A stretch of DNA of 64,000 nucleotides, taken from NCBI GenBank assembly GCA_945888475.1, contig CAMDAB010000003.1, positions 1 to 64,000 of the forward strand. The letters run 5' to 3'. The position numbers and the translations under genes are program-made. The notes beneath the pieces were generated by a model. It did no database searches. It saw nothing but the letters and a program-made list of their open reading frames with translations, and was not told the DNA's origin. Positions 7,799-16,095 of this stretch are shown one piece after another; the first letter of the stretch is position 1, and each line of letters opens with the position of its first letter. The DNA comes from Saprospira grandis DSM 2844. Its GTDB lineage: Bacteria > Bacteroidota > Bacteroidia > Chitinophagales > Saprospiraceae.

Positions 7799-9475
7799 TT
7801 ATAATTTCGAGTGCACAATATCCAAAATAGCTTTCTCCAACTCATTGGCTTTTTGGACCAATAAATCGGACATTTGCAGGCTTTCTTTTACAAAGTTTTC
7901 ATCTTTTAGTCCGCCAAGATTTACTTTTACATTGAGATAAGCACCCAGCACAGCAGCTCTTGCGCAAAGTGCGCCTACACCTGCATCTGTCACAGAATTC
8001 GGATTGCCGATTTTGGCCATTGCCTCAATGATTTCGAAAGTTTGCAATGAAAGTTGCATTACTTTCAAAGGCACTTCCACAGCATATTTGGTGGCATTTT
8101 CTATGGCAAGCGAGCGGGCAGTTTTTTCATCATCCGTTGCTTTGGGCAAACGCATGGCATCGATAATGGCATTGAAAGCATTGGTATCTTCATCCACCAT
8201 TTTCAGTAGCGCAGTTTTGAGTTCCTGACCTTTTTCGGCCCAATTACCAAACTCAGCCCAACGCTCGTCCCAGCCTTTTTTGTGCGAGGATAAATTGGCT
8301 ACCATTGTGCCCAAAGAGACACCCAATGCGCCAACATAAGCAGCAATAGAACCTCCGCCCGGTGCCATACTTTCCGAAGCAGTTTCGTCTGCAAAGGCGG
8401 TCAATGTCATATTGACCAAAGGCGTTTTGCTGTAGTCCGCTAACATATATTCAATGATGCGTTTTTTAGGATCGAATGGTGCTAACTCGTCCAGACCCAT
8501 CGATTTGATGGCAATTTTAATCAGTTCCGATTCTGCCACACCAACTGAACGCTCCTGTTTTCTGAGGAAGAATTTGCCGGCATCAATCATTACCTGCAAA
8601 GGAACAAGTCCAACAAGTTCGGAACCTGTAACCCGCATTCCACGCTTATCTGCCGATTTGCAGCAAGCTTCGAATACTTCGTGCAAGGGCGCCAGCTGCA
8701 TATTGGTGATATTCATCGAAACCTGTGCCACGCCATATTCAGCAATGTACCAGCCAATGCCTTTTACGCCTTTGAAAAGACCGGGAACACGTAGAGGTTC
8801 ACCATTTGCATCCAATACATTTTTGCCGTTTTCTGTTTTGATACGGCCTGCTTCGCGCACATCGAAGGCGACTGAGTTTGCTCTTCGCTCGGAGGTGGTA
8901 TTCAGATTTACATTGTAAGCAATCAGAAAATCACGGGCACCGATGGCTGTTACACCCGATTTGGCATTCAGACTTCTCGGTCCGTAATCTGGAATAAAAT
9001 CATCGCCCGAAAGTTTCGAAGCCATTTTCTCATATTCTCCTGCGCGAATATTTGCCAGGTTTTTCCAGCGAGGATCAGTCGCTGAGTATTCGTACAAAAA
9101 TACCGAGATGCCCAGTTCTTCACCTACACGCTTTGCCAATTGTTTTGAATAAAGCACCGTTTCTTCCATGCTGATTCCGGAAATTGGAATAAAAGGACAG
9201 ACATCGGTGGCGCCCATGCGCGGATGTTCGCCCTTGTGCTTGCTCATATCGATGAGTTCGCTAGCTTTTTTAATGCCCAGAAAAGCTGCTTCGACCACTG
9301 CTTCGGGTGCGCCTACAAAAGTTACAACTGTTCTGTTAGTAGCCTTGCCTGGATCGACATTCAATAATTTGATACCCTCTACAGATTCGATGGCATCGGT
9401 AATCTGTCTGATGATATTCATGTCGTTCCCCTCGCTGAAATTGGGAACACATTCTATGAGTCTATTAGCGTTCAT
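7799..9475 (-). CDS. ftcD: Bifunctional glutamate formimidoyltransferase / formimidoyl-THF cyclodeaminase
   Basis: A 558-residue two-domain enzyme. Residues 1 to about 325 are the formiminotransferase (IECVPNFSEGND at the start, EHPRMGATDVCPF at 83-95, and a GVKGIGWYIAEYGVAQVSMN block). Residues from about 345 are the cyclodeaminase (SMAPGGGSIAAYVGALGVSLG). It moves the formimino group from formiminoglutamate to tetrahydrofolate and then releases ammonia, the last steps of histidine degradation. The fused form is the one found in vertebrates and many Bacteroidota. No hutH, hutU or hutI is in the window. A TACCTTTG element 51 bases upstream is the likely promoter. Confidence 0.95.
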   Translation of the reverse strand: MNANRLIECVPNFSEGNDMNIIRQITDAIESVEGIKLLNVDPGKATNRTVVTFVGAPEAVVEAAFLGIKKASELIDMSKHKGEHPRMGATDVCPFIPISGISMEETVLYSKQLAKRVGEELGISVFLYEYSATDPRWKNLANIRAGEYEKMASKLSGDDFIPDYGPRSLNAKSGVTAIGARDFLIAYNVNLNTTSERRANSVAFDVREAGRIKTENGKNVLDANGEPLRVPGLFKGVKGIGWYIAEYGVAQVSMNITNMQLAPLHEVFEACCKSADKRGMRVTGSELVGLVPLQVMIDAGKFFLRKQERSVGVAESELIKIAIKSMGLDELAPFDPKKRIIEYMLADYSKTPLVNMTLTAFADETASESMAPGGGSIAAYVGALGVSLGTMVANLSSHKKGWDERWAEFGNWAEKGQELKTALLKMVDEDTNAFNAIIDAMRLPKATDDEKTARSLAIENATKYAVEVPLKVMQLSLQTFEIIEAMAKIGNPNSVTDAGVGALCARAAVLGAYLNVKVNLGGLKDENFVKESLQMSDLLVQKANELEKAILDIVHSKL

Positions 9476-9525
9476 GTTATTTTAATGATTATTTTCAAAT
9501 GCTGTCTGAAGTTTTTATTTCGCAG

Positions 9526-9533
9526 CAAAGGTA
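9526..9533 (-). promoter_or_regulatory. Candidate promoter for ftcD (TACCTTTG)
   Basis: The minus strand reads TACCTTTG (TAnnTTTG), with TTTAC about 19 bases upstream as an imperfect -33. It lies 11 bases from the diverging element at 9544-9551, so the two promoters must share DNA. Confidence 0.45.
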
Positions 9534-9543
9534 AAAAAAATAT

Positions 9544-9551
9544 TACTTTTG
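9544..9551 (+). promoter_or_regulatory. Candidate promoter for the 169-aa gene (TACTTTTG)
   Basis: TACTTTTG matches TAnnTTTG, 51 bases before the chosen ATG at 9603. TTTC lies 22 bases upstream as a weak -33. It is back to back with the ftcD promoter element. Confidence 0.45.
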
Positions 9552-9602
9552 TAAACTATTGCCGCTCATTCTGCATTTTTGGCGATTAAAAACTTTGCTT
9601 TC

Positions 9603-10112
9603 ATGAGTTTTGTACTAAAAGTTTACACTGTTGATTTAAAGTCGATTGCTGCGCTTTACGGTTCTGCTAATTCGGAGCTTGTTAAGCTTTTATTGTCAAA
9701 ATTCAGCTCGGAAATAGTACAAATAAATGATTGGAACGAAGCAGATATCAATGCCGAAACTGCCTTGCAAGATATTTTTAATGGCAGCTGCAGCAGTAGT
9801 TCCGGCGAAATTTATGCGCAGGTTTTGGAACTCATCTGCAAAGAAATAGGAATGGAGCTTGCCGCTGATGAATGGTCCGACCTCTCCATGACTTGGATTA
9901 TGGACATCAATATGGAGGCATCTCTGCCCATGCAAGCACTGCCCATTCCTGAAAATTATCCCTATGTACTGAGCATTTTCAATAAATCAGCAGATGAATT
10001 TATTGAAAATTTCAGAGCCTTGGATTATGAGCCCGCTGCCATGTCTCAGGCTGAGTTGTGGTTTCAAAAATTGGAGAAGGAGAAAAAGGATTTGATGTTG
10101 TTTTTTTATTGA
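9603..10112 (+). CDS. Uncharacterised cytoplasmic protein (possibly DUF7691-like)
   Basis: The ATG at 9603 gives 169 residues starting MSFVLKVYTVDL; an in-frame TTG at 9579 would add eight residues but is less likely. The protein is acidic and Trp-rich (WNEAD, DEWSDLSMTW), with no signal peptide or membrane segment. The opening (VYxVDL..I.ALYGS) reminds me of DUF7691 proteins, but this is a memory-based guess. The stop codon abuts the first base of a 90-bp dispersed repeat. Confidence 0.6.
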   Translation: MSFVLKVYTVDLKSIAALYGSANSELVKLLLSKFSSEIVQINDWNEADINAETALQDIFNGSCSSSSGEIYAQVLELICKEIGMELAADEWSDLSMTWIMDINMEASLPMQALPIPENYPYVLSIFNKSADEFIENFRALDYEPAAMSQAELWFQKLEKEKKDLMLFFY

Positions 10113-10202
10113 ATTAGTGCGTATTAGCTTCGGAGAAGCGAAACATTCCTAGCACCGAAGGTGCAAAAGGAATACAAGCTTCGGAGAAGCGAAACGTTTT
10201 TT
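10113..10202. repeat. 90-bp dispersed hairpin repeat, copy A
   Basis: This copy begins ATTAGTGCG directly after the stop codon of the 169-aa gene. It contains two identical hairpins GCTTCGGAGAAGC followed by GAAAC, separated by a third hairpin CACCGAAGGTG, and ends in CGTTTTTT. Two further near-identical copies lie at 33787 and 33932. The rest of this 209-bp convergent spacer holds a TCTCGTC/GACGAGA hairpin (10252-10269) and a pyrimidine-rich TTCATCC run. Confidence 0.8.
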
Positions 10203-10321
10203 ATGAATCGTGCGAAGGGAATAGTGTCGAATCTTTCACTGCGTGGAGCTCTCTCGTCTTGGGACGAGATCGGTTCCTCTTTTAATCTTCAATTCTTCAG
10301 TTCTTTCATCCTTTCATCCTT

Positions 10322-12451
10322 TCACCCTTTCAACTTCAAAACCCCCATATTATACAGTATAAAAGCATAAACATCCGATCTGGCCTCGATAATTTTTGAG
10401 ACGGGCGTACCCGCGCCATGTCCGGCATTGGTCTCAATTCTGATCATTAGTGGATTTTCCGAGGTTCCTGTAGCTTGCAAATGCGCAGCAAATTTAAAGG
10501 AGTGTGCAGGAACAACGCGGTCGTCATGATCGCCGGTAGTGATGAGTGTAGCGGGATATTTGACCCCTGCTTTTACATTGTGAACAGGGGAGTACTTCAA
10601 CAGGTAATCCAGCATTTCCTTCGAATCATTGGCTGTTCCGTAGTCGTAGGCCCATCCTGCTCCAGCGGTGAATGTATGGTAGCGGAGCATATCCAAAACA
10701 CCCACTTCGGGTATGGCAACTTTGAAGAGTTCAGGTTTTTGGGTCATGGCCGCAGCTACGAGTAATCCACCATTCGAGCCGCCATTGATGGCAAGATATT
10801 CACTGCTGCAATATTTTTCTTTGATGAGGTATTCGGCTGCAGCGATAAAATCGTCAAATACATTTTGCTTTTGCATTTTGGTGCCCGCATCATGCCATTT
10901 TTTGCCGTATTCGCCACCACCACGCAGATTGGCCACCGCATAAACGCCGCCCATCTCCATCCAAACAGCAGCAGAAGTGCTGAAGGAAGGCGTTAGACTG
11001 ACATTGAATCCGCCATAACCGTAGAGTATCGTCGGATTTTTACCGTTTAGCTTCAGGCCTTTTTTATAGGTGATAATCATAGGCACCTTTGTACCATCTT
11101 TCGATTGGAAAAAGACTTGTTTCGACTCATAATCGCCCGATTTAAAGTCAATTTTTGGGGTCCAGTACAATTCCGATTTGCCGCTGCCCGCATCTAGTTT
11201 GTAAATTGAAGAAGGTGTATTGTAATTGGCAAAACTGTAGTACAATTCCTTTTCGGCTTTCTTGCCGGCAAAGCCCGAGGCAGTACCAATGCCTGGTAAT
11301 TCAATTTTTCTAATCAGTTTGCCCTCGTAGTCGTATTGTTCTACTTTCGAAGTGGCATCGACCATATAGTGGGCAAAGATATATCCGCCGCCAATAGAAG
11401 GTTCCAAAACCTGTTCTTTTTCGGGAACCAGGTCTTTCCAGTTTTCAGGTGTTGGTTTTGAAAAATCTGCGCTCACAATTTTCTGATTGGCCGCGCCTTT
11501 ATTGGTTACAATGATGAGTCGATTGTCTACATTATTGAGTACATAGCTGTCGTAATCGAAGCCTTTTACGATTTGCACAATAGGAGCGTTCTCTTTGATC
11601 AGGTCCTTGATATAGAGTTCATTGCCAGATGTTGATTCCGCCGCTGAAATTACCAGAAAACGGTTGTCTTCAGTAACTGAACCGCTCACATAACGTCTTT
11701 TTTCATTGGCTGAAGCGCCAAAAATTAATTTATCTTCTTTTTGTTTTGTACCTAATTTATGGTAATAAAGTTTGTGCTGATCGGTTTTGGCCGAGAGTTC
11801 GCTGCCTTTTGGCTTGTCATAGCTCGAGTAGTAAAAACCCTCATTGCCTTTCCATGAAAGACCGCTGAATTTTACATCAACAAGGGTTTCGTCCAAAACT
11901 TTTTTGCTTTCGCATTCAATTATCATGACCTTGCGCCAGTCGCTCCCACCTTCCGAGATTTGGTAGGCAGCCATATTGCCATCTTCCGAAAATTCGATAC
12001 CGGCCAAGGAGGTCGTACCATCGCTGGAGAATTTATTGGGGTCGAGGAAAACCTTGGCTGCTTCCTGTCCTTTTTGAGCATACATCACGTATTGATTCTG
12101 CAGCCCGTCATTTTTATAGAAGTATTTAACGCCGCCCTCAGTAAATGGCGCACTCAATTTCTCGAAATTCCAAAGCTTGGATAGGCGATCTTTAATCTGT
12201 CCTCTGTAGGGTATTTTATTCAGATAATCGAAGGTGAATGCATTCTGGCGTTTTACCCAATCTTCGGTTTCTTTGCTACGGTCATCCTCGAGCCAGCGAT
12301 ATGGGTCCTTAATTATTTGACCAAAAAAGGTATCGGCACTAAGGCTGTCTTTGCTGGTTTCGGGATATTTAAAGCTCATTTTTTCTTTTTTGGGATTTGC
12401 GCAAGCACTTAGAATAAGTACTACAAAGCAAAGGCTGATATAATTTTTCAT
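10322..12451 (-). CDS. Prolyl oligopeptidase family serine peptidase (lipoprotein)
   Basis: The open frame extends to 12736, but the ATG at 12451 gives a lipoprotein signal ([19 protein letters not shown], lipobox Cys) and 709 residues, the usual family length. Residues to about 430 form the beta-propeller; the C-terminal hydrolase domain holds catalytic S559 (NGGSNGG), D643 (DHDDRVVP) and H678 (NAGHGAG). It matches family S9A and should cleave short proline-containing peptides, anchored in the periplasm or outer membrane. A TAACTTTG promoter element sits 30 bases upstream of this start, which supports it. The gene is convergent with the 169-aa gene. Confidence 0.95.
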   Translation of the reverse strand: MKNYISLCFVVLILSACANPKKEKMSFKYPETSKDSLSADTFFGQIIKDPYRWLEDDRSKETEDWVKRQNAFTFDYLNKIPYRGQIKDRLSKLWNFEKLSAPFTEGGVKYFYKNDGLQNQYVMYAQKGQEAAKVFLDPNKFSSDGTTSLAGIEFSEDGNMAAYQISEGGSDWRKVMIIECESKKVLDETLVDVKFSGLSWKGNEGFYYSSYDKPKGSELSAKTDQHKLYYHKLGTKQKEDKLIFGASANEKRRYVSGSVTEDNRFLVISAAESTSGNELYIKDLIKENAPIVQIVKGFDYDSYVLNNVDNRLIIVTNKGAANQKIVSADFSKPTPENWKDLVPEKEQVLEPSIGGGYIFAHYMVDATSKVEQYDYEGKLIRKIELPGIGTASGFAGKKAEKELYYSFANYNTPSSIYKLDAGSGKSELYWTPKIDFKSGDYESKQVFFQSKDGTKVPMIITYKKGLKLNGKNPTILYGYGGFNVSLTPSFSTSAAVWMEMGGVYAVANLRGGGEYGKKWHDAGTKMQKQNVFDDFIAAAEYLIKEKYCSSEYLAINGGSNGGLLVAAAMTQKPELFKVAIPEVGVLDMLRYHTFTAGAGWAYDYGTANDSKEMLDYLLKYSPVHNVKAGVKYPATLITTGDHDDRVVPAHSFKFAAHLQATGTSENPLMIRIETNAGHGAGTPVSKIIEARSDVYAFILYNMGVLKLKG

Positions 12452-12480
12452 AAAATGGTATTTGAATTTTAAATAACGCT

Positions 12481-12488
12481 CAAAGTTA
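12481..12488 (-). promoter_or_regulatory. Candidate -7 element for the prolyl oligopeptidase gene
   Basis: The minus strand reads TAACTTTG (TAnnTTTG), 30 bases before the ATG at 12451. This favours the short, lipoprotein form of the product over the longer open frame. Confidence 0.5.
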
Positions 12489-12572
12489 CAAAAATGTAAC
12501 ATGCTTTGTCTGTCAGCGATTGTTGCTTTGTCGTTAAAAGTGCTGCGAATATCTGAAAAGTGGGAGTGAGTG

Positions 12573-12600
12573 AAAAAAAGAGGATGAAAGTCCTCTTTTT
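12573..12600. terminator. Bidirectional terminator-like hairpin with no obvious owner
   Basis: AAAAAGAGGA and TCCTCTTTTT form a perfect 10-bp stem around a 6-base loop with runs of A and T on either side, so it could work on either strand. On the minus strand it lies upstream of the prolyl oligopeptidase promoter, so it must end a different transcript; no convincing gene precedes it. Confidence 0.6.
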
Positions 12601-13100
12601 GGGGTGTTGTTTTGGAAAATTTCGCGTCCAGCTCTTTTTTAGAATCTCTTCCATGATTTTTGTTTAATCTTCCATGTAAACTATTGTCTTGAAAAGGGTT
12701 TGTGTACGCACTAATGGGTAACTTTGTGTATTTCATAGTATTGTTGAAATTAAGTTAACCCTATAAAATCGAAAACCAGCCCGGGTGCGCTGTTCAAGTG
12801 GGAAGCGTGGCTGGTATTATTAAATGCAATAATAAGGCGTATTTTTTTAAACGCAATGGTTTTGATGAAATTTATTTTCTTCATTATTGTCATTGAATCT
12901 CTCTTGAATTTTGTCCAAAGATAACGAAATTTTATTTTTAGTTGTCTGCCTGATGATTTTTACTATTTCTACCAATACACATATTAACATTATAATCGGC
13001 AAAAATCCCAAGCGTAAACATAAAGTATTGCAATCGCCAAACATCATTAATAAATTTATCTAGTATACTTTTTATACATCTAAAAAATAAAATAAAACAT
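12601..13100. other. Gene-poor spacer with a possible small transcript
   Basis: No convincing gene was found. A minus-strand open frame at 12847-13047 (66 aa, one hydrophobic segment near residues 14-31) has no promoter or homology that I recognise. AACCAGCC (12774-12781) can pair with GGCTGGT (12810-12816), forming a GC-rich stem. With the terminator hairpin at 12573-12600, the region could encode a small RNA read from the minus strand, but nothing proves this. Confidence 0.3.
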
Positions 13101-13131
13101 TTTGTACAATCGATGAACTTTTATAGCTTTG
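13101..13131 (+). promoter_or_regulatory. Promoter of the SH3-type protein gene
   Basis: TTTG (13101-13104) and TAGCTTTG (13124-13131) are separated by 19 bases, an excellent match to the Bacteroidota -33/-7 promoter. The ATG of the next gene is 24 bases downstream. Confidence 0.7.
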
Positions 13132-13154
13132 CAGATATCAAAACATATAACACC

Positions 13155-13640
13155 ATGAAAAAACAGTTTACCCAGGTTTTTGGCGCAATTGCTCTTTTGT
13201 TGCTCTTTGCATTTAATGCCAATGCGCAAACTTCTTCCATGCCAGGTTACATCAACGGCGATAATATTAACCTACGTGCAGACCACACTACACAGTCAAG
13301 AGTGGTGACTATGCTTGCTCGCGGTCAGCGGATATCAATCATCAGCAGTTACCGCCCCGAGGGAAATTACAATGAGGCAATCCTCAGATCTTCCACAGAT
13401 TTTTATGATTCAACTTATGGAAATTTGCTATTCTCATTGCCTAAAGGTAAAGCCGTAGTAGTGAATACTTATGATGGCGGAATGTATAATATTTCTTTCA
13501 GAAATGATATGACCGGCAGAACAGGATACGCAAGAATCGACAGCAATCGACTCGAATTTATCGGCGGTGATGCCTGGTATTTTGTCGAGGTTAACGGAAT
13601 GCGCGGTTGGGTTTTTGGTAAATATGTAGCTTATTATTAG
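13155..13640 (+). CDS. Secreted SH3-domain-type protein
   Basis: The start at 13155 gives a classical signal peptide ending NANAQ and 161 residues in all; an upstream in-frame ATG at 13113 lies inside the promoter and is rejected. Residues after the signal peptide contain INLRADHTTQSRVVTML, the hallmark start of a bacterial SH3 (SH3b/YgiM-like) domain, and the C-terminus WYFVEVNGMRGWVFGKYV closes the fold. Such domains bind peptidoglycan or other ligands in the envelope. It sits before an M15 peptidase gene, which fits a cell-wall role, but has its own promoter. Confidence 0.8.
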   Translation: MKKQFTQVFGAIALLLLFAFNANAQTSSMPGYINGDNINLRADHTTQSRVVTMLARGQRISIISSYRPEGNYNEAILRSSTDFYDSTYGNLLFSLPKGKAVVVNTYDGGMYNISFRNDMTGRTGYARIDSNRLEFIGGDAWYFVEVNGMRGWVFGKYVAYY

Positions 13641-13758
13641 CATATTTTTATCTGGATTGATTTTTATCAACAACAATCTTAGCGTTTTATAGATAAAGTG
13701 CTTTTTTGCGCCCTTGCGTGAATTAGCATTCTTTTTTTTTTTTTATTTCTCGAAATTC

Positions 13759-14556
13759 ATGTCCCAGCTTATCTTCAGCATTTTCCTGCTAATATTTTTT
13801 TGCGCTTGTAGTAATACAACACCAAATAATACTACTATTTCTTCGAAACAGGATGATCAAGCTACAGCGACCAAAGTTAATCACAAAGATAATACGCTAC
13901 AACCTAATGTAAAGGCAGACTCTCTTATCAGCAGCGTTTTTCTGATGGGTAAGTTCGATTACAGAACACATCCTTGGTTTGTAAAAGTACCCGCTGGCAT
14001 GAGCAACAGAGAAATCTATATTCAAAAAGAAACGCTCGAGGCATTTAGCAAAATGCATGAAGCCGCAAAAAAAGATGGGATCAGCTTTGTAATTATTTCT
14101 GGCACCAGGAATTTTACTGATCAAAAGGCTATTTGGGAGAATAAATGGAGCCGGGAAATAGTCACCCATAAAACCCACAAGGCTACAGCATTGAAAATTC
14201 TGGAGTATAGTTCCATGCCTTCCACCTCACGTCATCATTGGGGCACCGATATCGACATCAATTCCCTTGTGAGCAGTTACTTTAAAACTGGGAAAGGTGC
14301 GGAAGAATACGCCTGGTTAGTGAAAAATGCCAAAAAATACGGTTTCTATCAGACCTATACTCCAAAGGATAAGGGGCGTACAGGCTACTCAGTAGAAGAA
14401 TGGCACTGGTCTTATTACCCGTTGTCCCGCAAATATCTGGAACAATACAATTTAAAAATCAGTAATAAGGATATCACAGGCTTTAGCGGCTGTGAAACTG
14501 CCAGCGAGATTGATATTGTAAAAAATTATGTCAATGGTATAGAAGCTTTTAAGTAG
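13759..14556 (+). CDS. M15 family D-alanyl-D-alanine carboxypeptidase-like lipoprotein
   Basis: The ATG at 13759 yields a lipoprotein signal (MSQLIFSIFLLIFFCACSN) and 265 residues; the upstream frame is Phe-rich and an artefact of a T-run. The zinc-peptidase motifs are SRHHWGTDIDI (an SxHxxGxAxD variant with Asp for Ala) and EWHWSYYP (ExHW). This is the VanY/DacB-type M15B family that trims peptide stems or cross-bridges of peptidoglycan in the periplasm. It ends before a terminator at 14794. Confidence 0.9.
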   Translation: MSQLIFSIFLLIFFCACSNTTPNNTTISSKQDDQATATKVNHKDNTLQPNVKADSLISSVFLMGKFDYRTHPWFVKVPAGMSNREIYIQKETLEAFSKMHEAAKKDGISFVIISGTRNFTDQKAIWENKWSREIVTHKTHKATALKILEYSSMPSTSRHHWGTDIDINSLVSSYFKTGKGAEEYAWLVKNAKKYGFYQTYTPKDKGRTGYSVEEWHWSYYPLSRKYLEQYNLKISNKDITGFSGCETASEIDIVKNYVNGIEAFK

Positions 14557-15016
14557 CTTGGGGTAATATAAATAGCGACTTTATTTTTGAGTTCTTATTC
14601 GCATATGTTTTTGTATTTCATGAGCTGTTGTGTGATAGTTATTTTGTGTGTTATTTTTTTTGTTTATGTTAATGATTTGTGGCGAGGAACAGCATTACAT
14701 TTTTGTTTTTTCAGCAAATATAACTACTTTTATGATGTGATGCTTGGACAAGCCTCTTATCATATGATAAAGTAACCAAGTTATAGAATTAAGACCTGTC
14801 AGAAATGATAGGTTTTTTTATGTCTGCTGCTGTCGTCTCAGCATTCCCACCCATAAAATTTATACTCAACAAATATCCCACTCAGATTAAAATAATGCCT
14901 TTTAGGTTTGTGCTATCTATCCACTTCTCTGATGTTAAGGTATAAAGTTCTAATTGCAATCATTTTAAATATAACGAATTCGTTGCTATTAAACTAAAAG
15001 TTTTCTTATTTTTATA
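14557..15016 (+). other. Spacer between the M15 peptidase gene and ung
   Basis: A 62-codon open frame starting at a TTG at 14587 lies in this stretch; its composition (Phe, Tyr, Cys) and lack of an initiation region suggest it is not a gene. A terminator is at 14794-14819. From 14820 to 15016 I see only AT-rich sequence. Confidence 0.4.
14794..14819 (+). terminator. Intrinsic terminator
   Basis: ACCTGTC and GATAGGT pair (one G-T) around the loop AGAAAT and are followed by seven T. It lies 238 bases after the M15 peptidase stop codon. Confidence 0.65.
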
Positions 15017-15024
15017 TATGTTTG
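15017..15024 (+). promoter_or_regulatory. Candidate -7 element for ung (TATGTTTG)
   Basis: TATGTTTG fits TAnnTTTG and lies 17 bases before the ung ATG, which would leave a very short leader. No TTTG -33 box was found. Confidence 0.35.
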
Positions 15025-15040
15025 TTTAAATCTCACCTAA

Positions 15041-15724
15041 ATGTCCGATTCCAAAACCATACAAATAGAAGAAAGCTGGAGAACAGCCCTGCATGTTGAA
15101 TTTGAAAAGCCCTATTTCTCTGCATTAGAGGACTTTTTGAAAGCTGAAAAAGCAGCAGGGAAAACGATTTATCCTCCTAGCCCCTTGATCTTTAATGCAT
15201 TTAATGCAGTGCCATTCGATCAGGTAAAAGTGGTTATTTTAGGGCAGGATCCCTATCACAACCCCGGCGAAGCACATGGGCTTTCTTTCTCTGTGCCTTT
15301 AGGCGTAAAAATTCCACCTTCCCTGAAGAAAATTTACAAGGAGTTGGAAACAGATATTGTCGGATTTAAAAGTCCTGAACATGGCTGTCTCGAACATTGG
15401 GCCAATCAAGGCGTATTTATGTTAAATGCCTTTCTTACAGTAGAGGCATCAAAGCCGCAGTCGCATCAAAAAATTGGCTGGGAAATTTTTACTGATGCAG
15501 TAATCAAGACCATCTCAGATAGGAGCGCAGGAGTTGTTTTTATGCTTTGGGGCAATTTTGCCAAGAAAAAAGCTGTACTCATTGATGCTACAAAACATTT
15601 AATATTGGAAGCGGCACATCCTTCGCCATTGGCTGGTAATGCCTTCCTGGGTTCGCAGCACTTCTCAAAAGCGAATAACTATTTAAATAACAATCATAAA
15701 GCACCTGTATCTTGGTGTTTTTGA
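15041..15724 (+). CDS. ung: Uracil-DNA glycosylase
   Basis: A 227-residue family 1 enzyme that excises uracil from DNA as the first step of base-excision repair. The water-activating motif GQDPYHNPGEAHG (catalytic D70), MLWGNFAKKK, and the C-terminal HPSPLAGNAFLGSQHFS (H193) are all intact. Length is standard. It is a single gene followed by the tRNA promoter. Confidence 0.97.
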   Translation: MSDSKTIQIEESWRTALHVEFEKPYFSALEDFLKAEKAAGKTIYPPSPLIFNAFNAVPFDQVKVVILGQDPYHNPGEAHGLSFSVPLGVKIPPSLKKIYKELETDIVGFKSPEHGCLEHWANQGVFMLNAFLTVEASKPQSHQKIGWEIFTDAVIKTISDRSAGVVFMLWGNFAKKKAVLIDATKHLILEAAHPSPLAGNAFLGSQHFSKANNYLNNNHKAPVSWCF

Positions 15725-15787
15725 AAAATGATACAGTTCTCAAAGGAGCAGATTGTGAAAAATATATTTAAAAAATAATGTTCTAAT

Positions 15788-15818
15788 TTTGGATAAAAGC
15801 AAAATGGCTTTATCTTTG
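15788..15818 (+). promoter_or_regulatory. Promoter of the tRNA-Val pair
   Basis: TTTG (15788-15791), a 19-base gap and TATCTTTG (15811-15818) form a full -33/-7 match. The first tRNA starts 30 bases later. Confidence 0.7.
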
Positions 15819-15848
15819 TGTCGCTCTTGAAAAAAGGGTAAGTTCTTT

Positions 15849-15923
15849 GGGTGATTAGCTCAGCTGGTTCAGAGCATCTCGCTTACACCGAGAGGGTCGG
15901 GGGTTCGAATCCCTCATCACCCA
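15849..15923 (+). tRNA. tRNA-Val (anticodon TAC), copy 1
   Basis: A 75-base cloverleaf: acceptor GGGTGAT/ATCACCC, D-stem GCTC/GAGC, anticodon stem TCTCG/CGAGA with loop CTTACAC (anticodon TAC, reading GTA/GTG valine codons), T-arm with GTTCGAAT, discriminator A. CCA is not encoded. It shares promoter and terminator with the identical copy 35 bases downstream. Confidence 0.97.
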
Positions 15924-15958
15924 CCCAAGTTTTTAGATCTATTTTTCCTCTACACAGA

Positions 15959-16033
15959 GGGTGATTAGCTCAGCTGGTTCAGAGCATCTCGCTTACACCG
16001 AGAGGGTCGGGGGTTCGAATCCCTCATCACCCA
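15959..16033 (+). tRNA. tRNA-Val (anticodon TAC), copy 2
   Basis: Identical over all 75 bases to the copy at 15849, with the same TAC anticodon and no encoded CCA. A terminator follows 14 bases later. Confidence 0.97.
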
Positions 16034-16047
16034 CATTACATATACAA

Positions 16048-16078
16048 GGTTTCAGCTTTATTGTTGAAGCCTTTTTTT
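16048..16078 (+). terminator. Intrinsic terminator of the tRNA-Val operon
   Basis: GGTTTCAGC and GTTGAAGCC form a 9-bp stem (two G-T pairs) with loop TTTATT, followed by seven T. It lies between the second tRNA and the next ATG at 16096. Confidence 0.7.
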
Positions 16079-16095
16079 ACGTTAAAAAAAGAATT

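Noticed and set aside
12469-12736. Longer N-terminus for the prolyl oligopeptidase, and overlapping 61-codon frame
   Set aside because: The upstream part includes a terminator hairpin and lacks any signal sequence; the ATG at 12451 gives a lipoprotein signal and sits 30 bases after a promoter element.
12847-13047. Possible 66-codon gene with a hydrophobic segment
   Set aside because: No promoter element or family resemblance; it ends far from the nearest terminator. It is kept only as part of the spacer description.
14587-14775. 62-codon plus-strand frame starting at TTG
   Set aside because: Phe/Tyr/Cys-rich translation of AT-rich DNA with no initiation signal and no resemblance to known small proteins.
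15961-16095. Coding extension of the alpha/beta hydrolase gene through a tRNA
   Set aside because: The frame passes through the second tRNA-Val and its terminator; the ATG at 16096 begins a proper lipoprotein signal.
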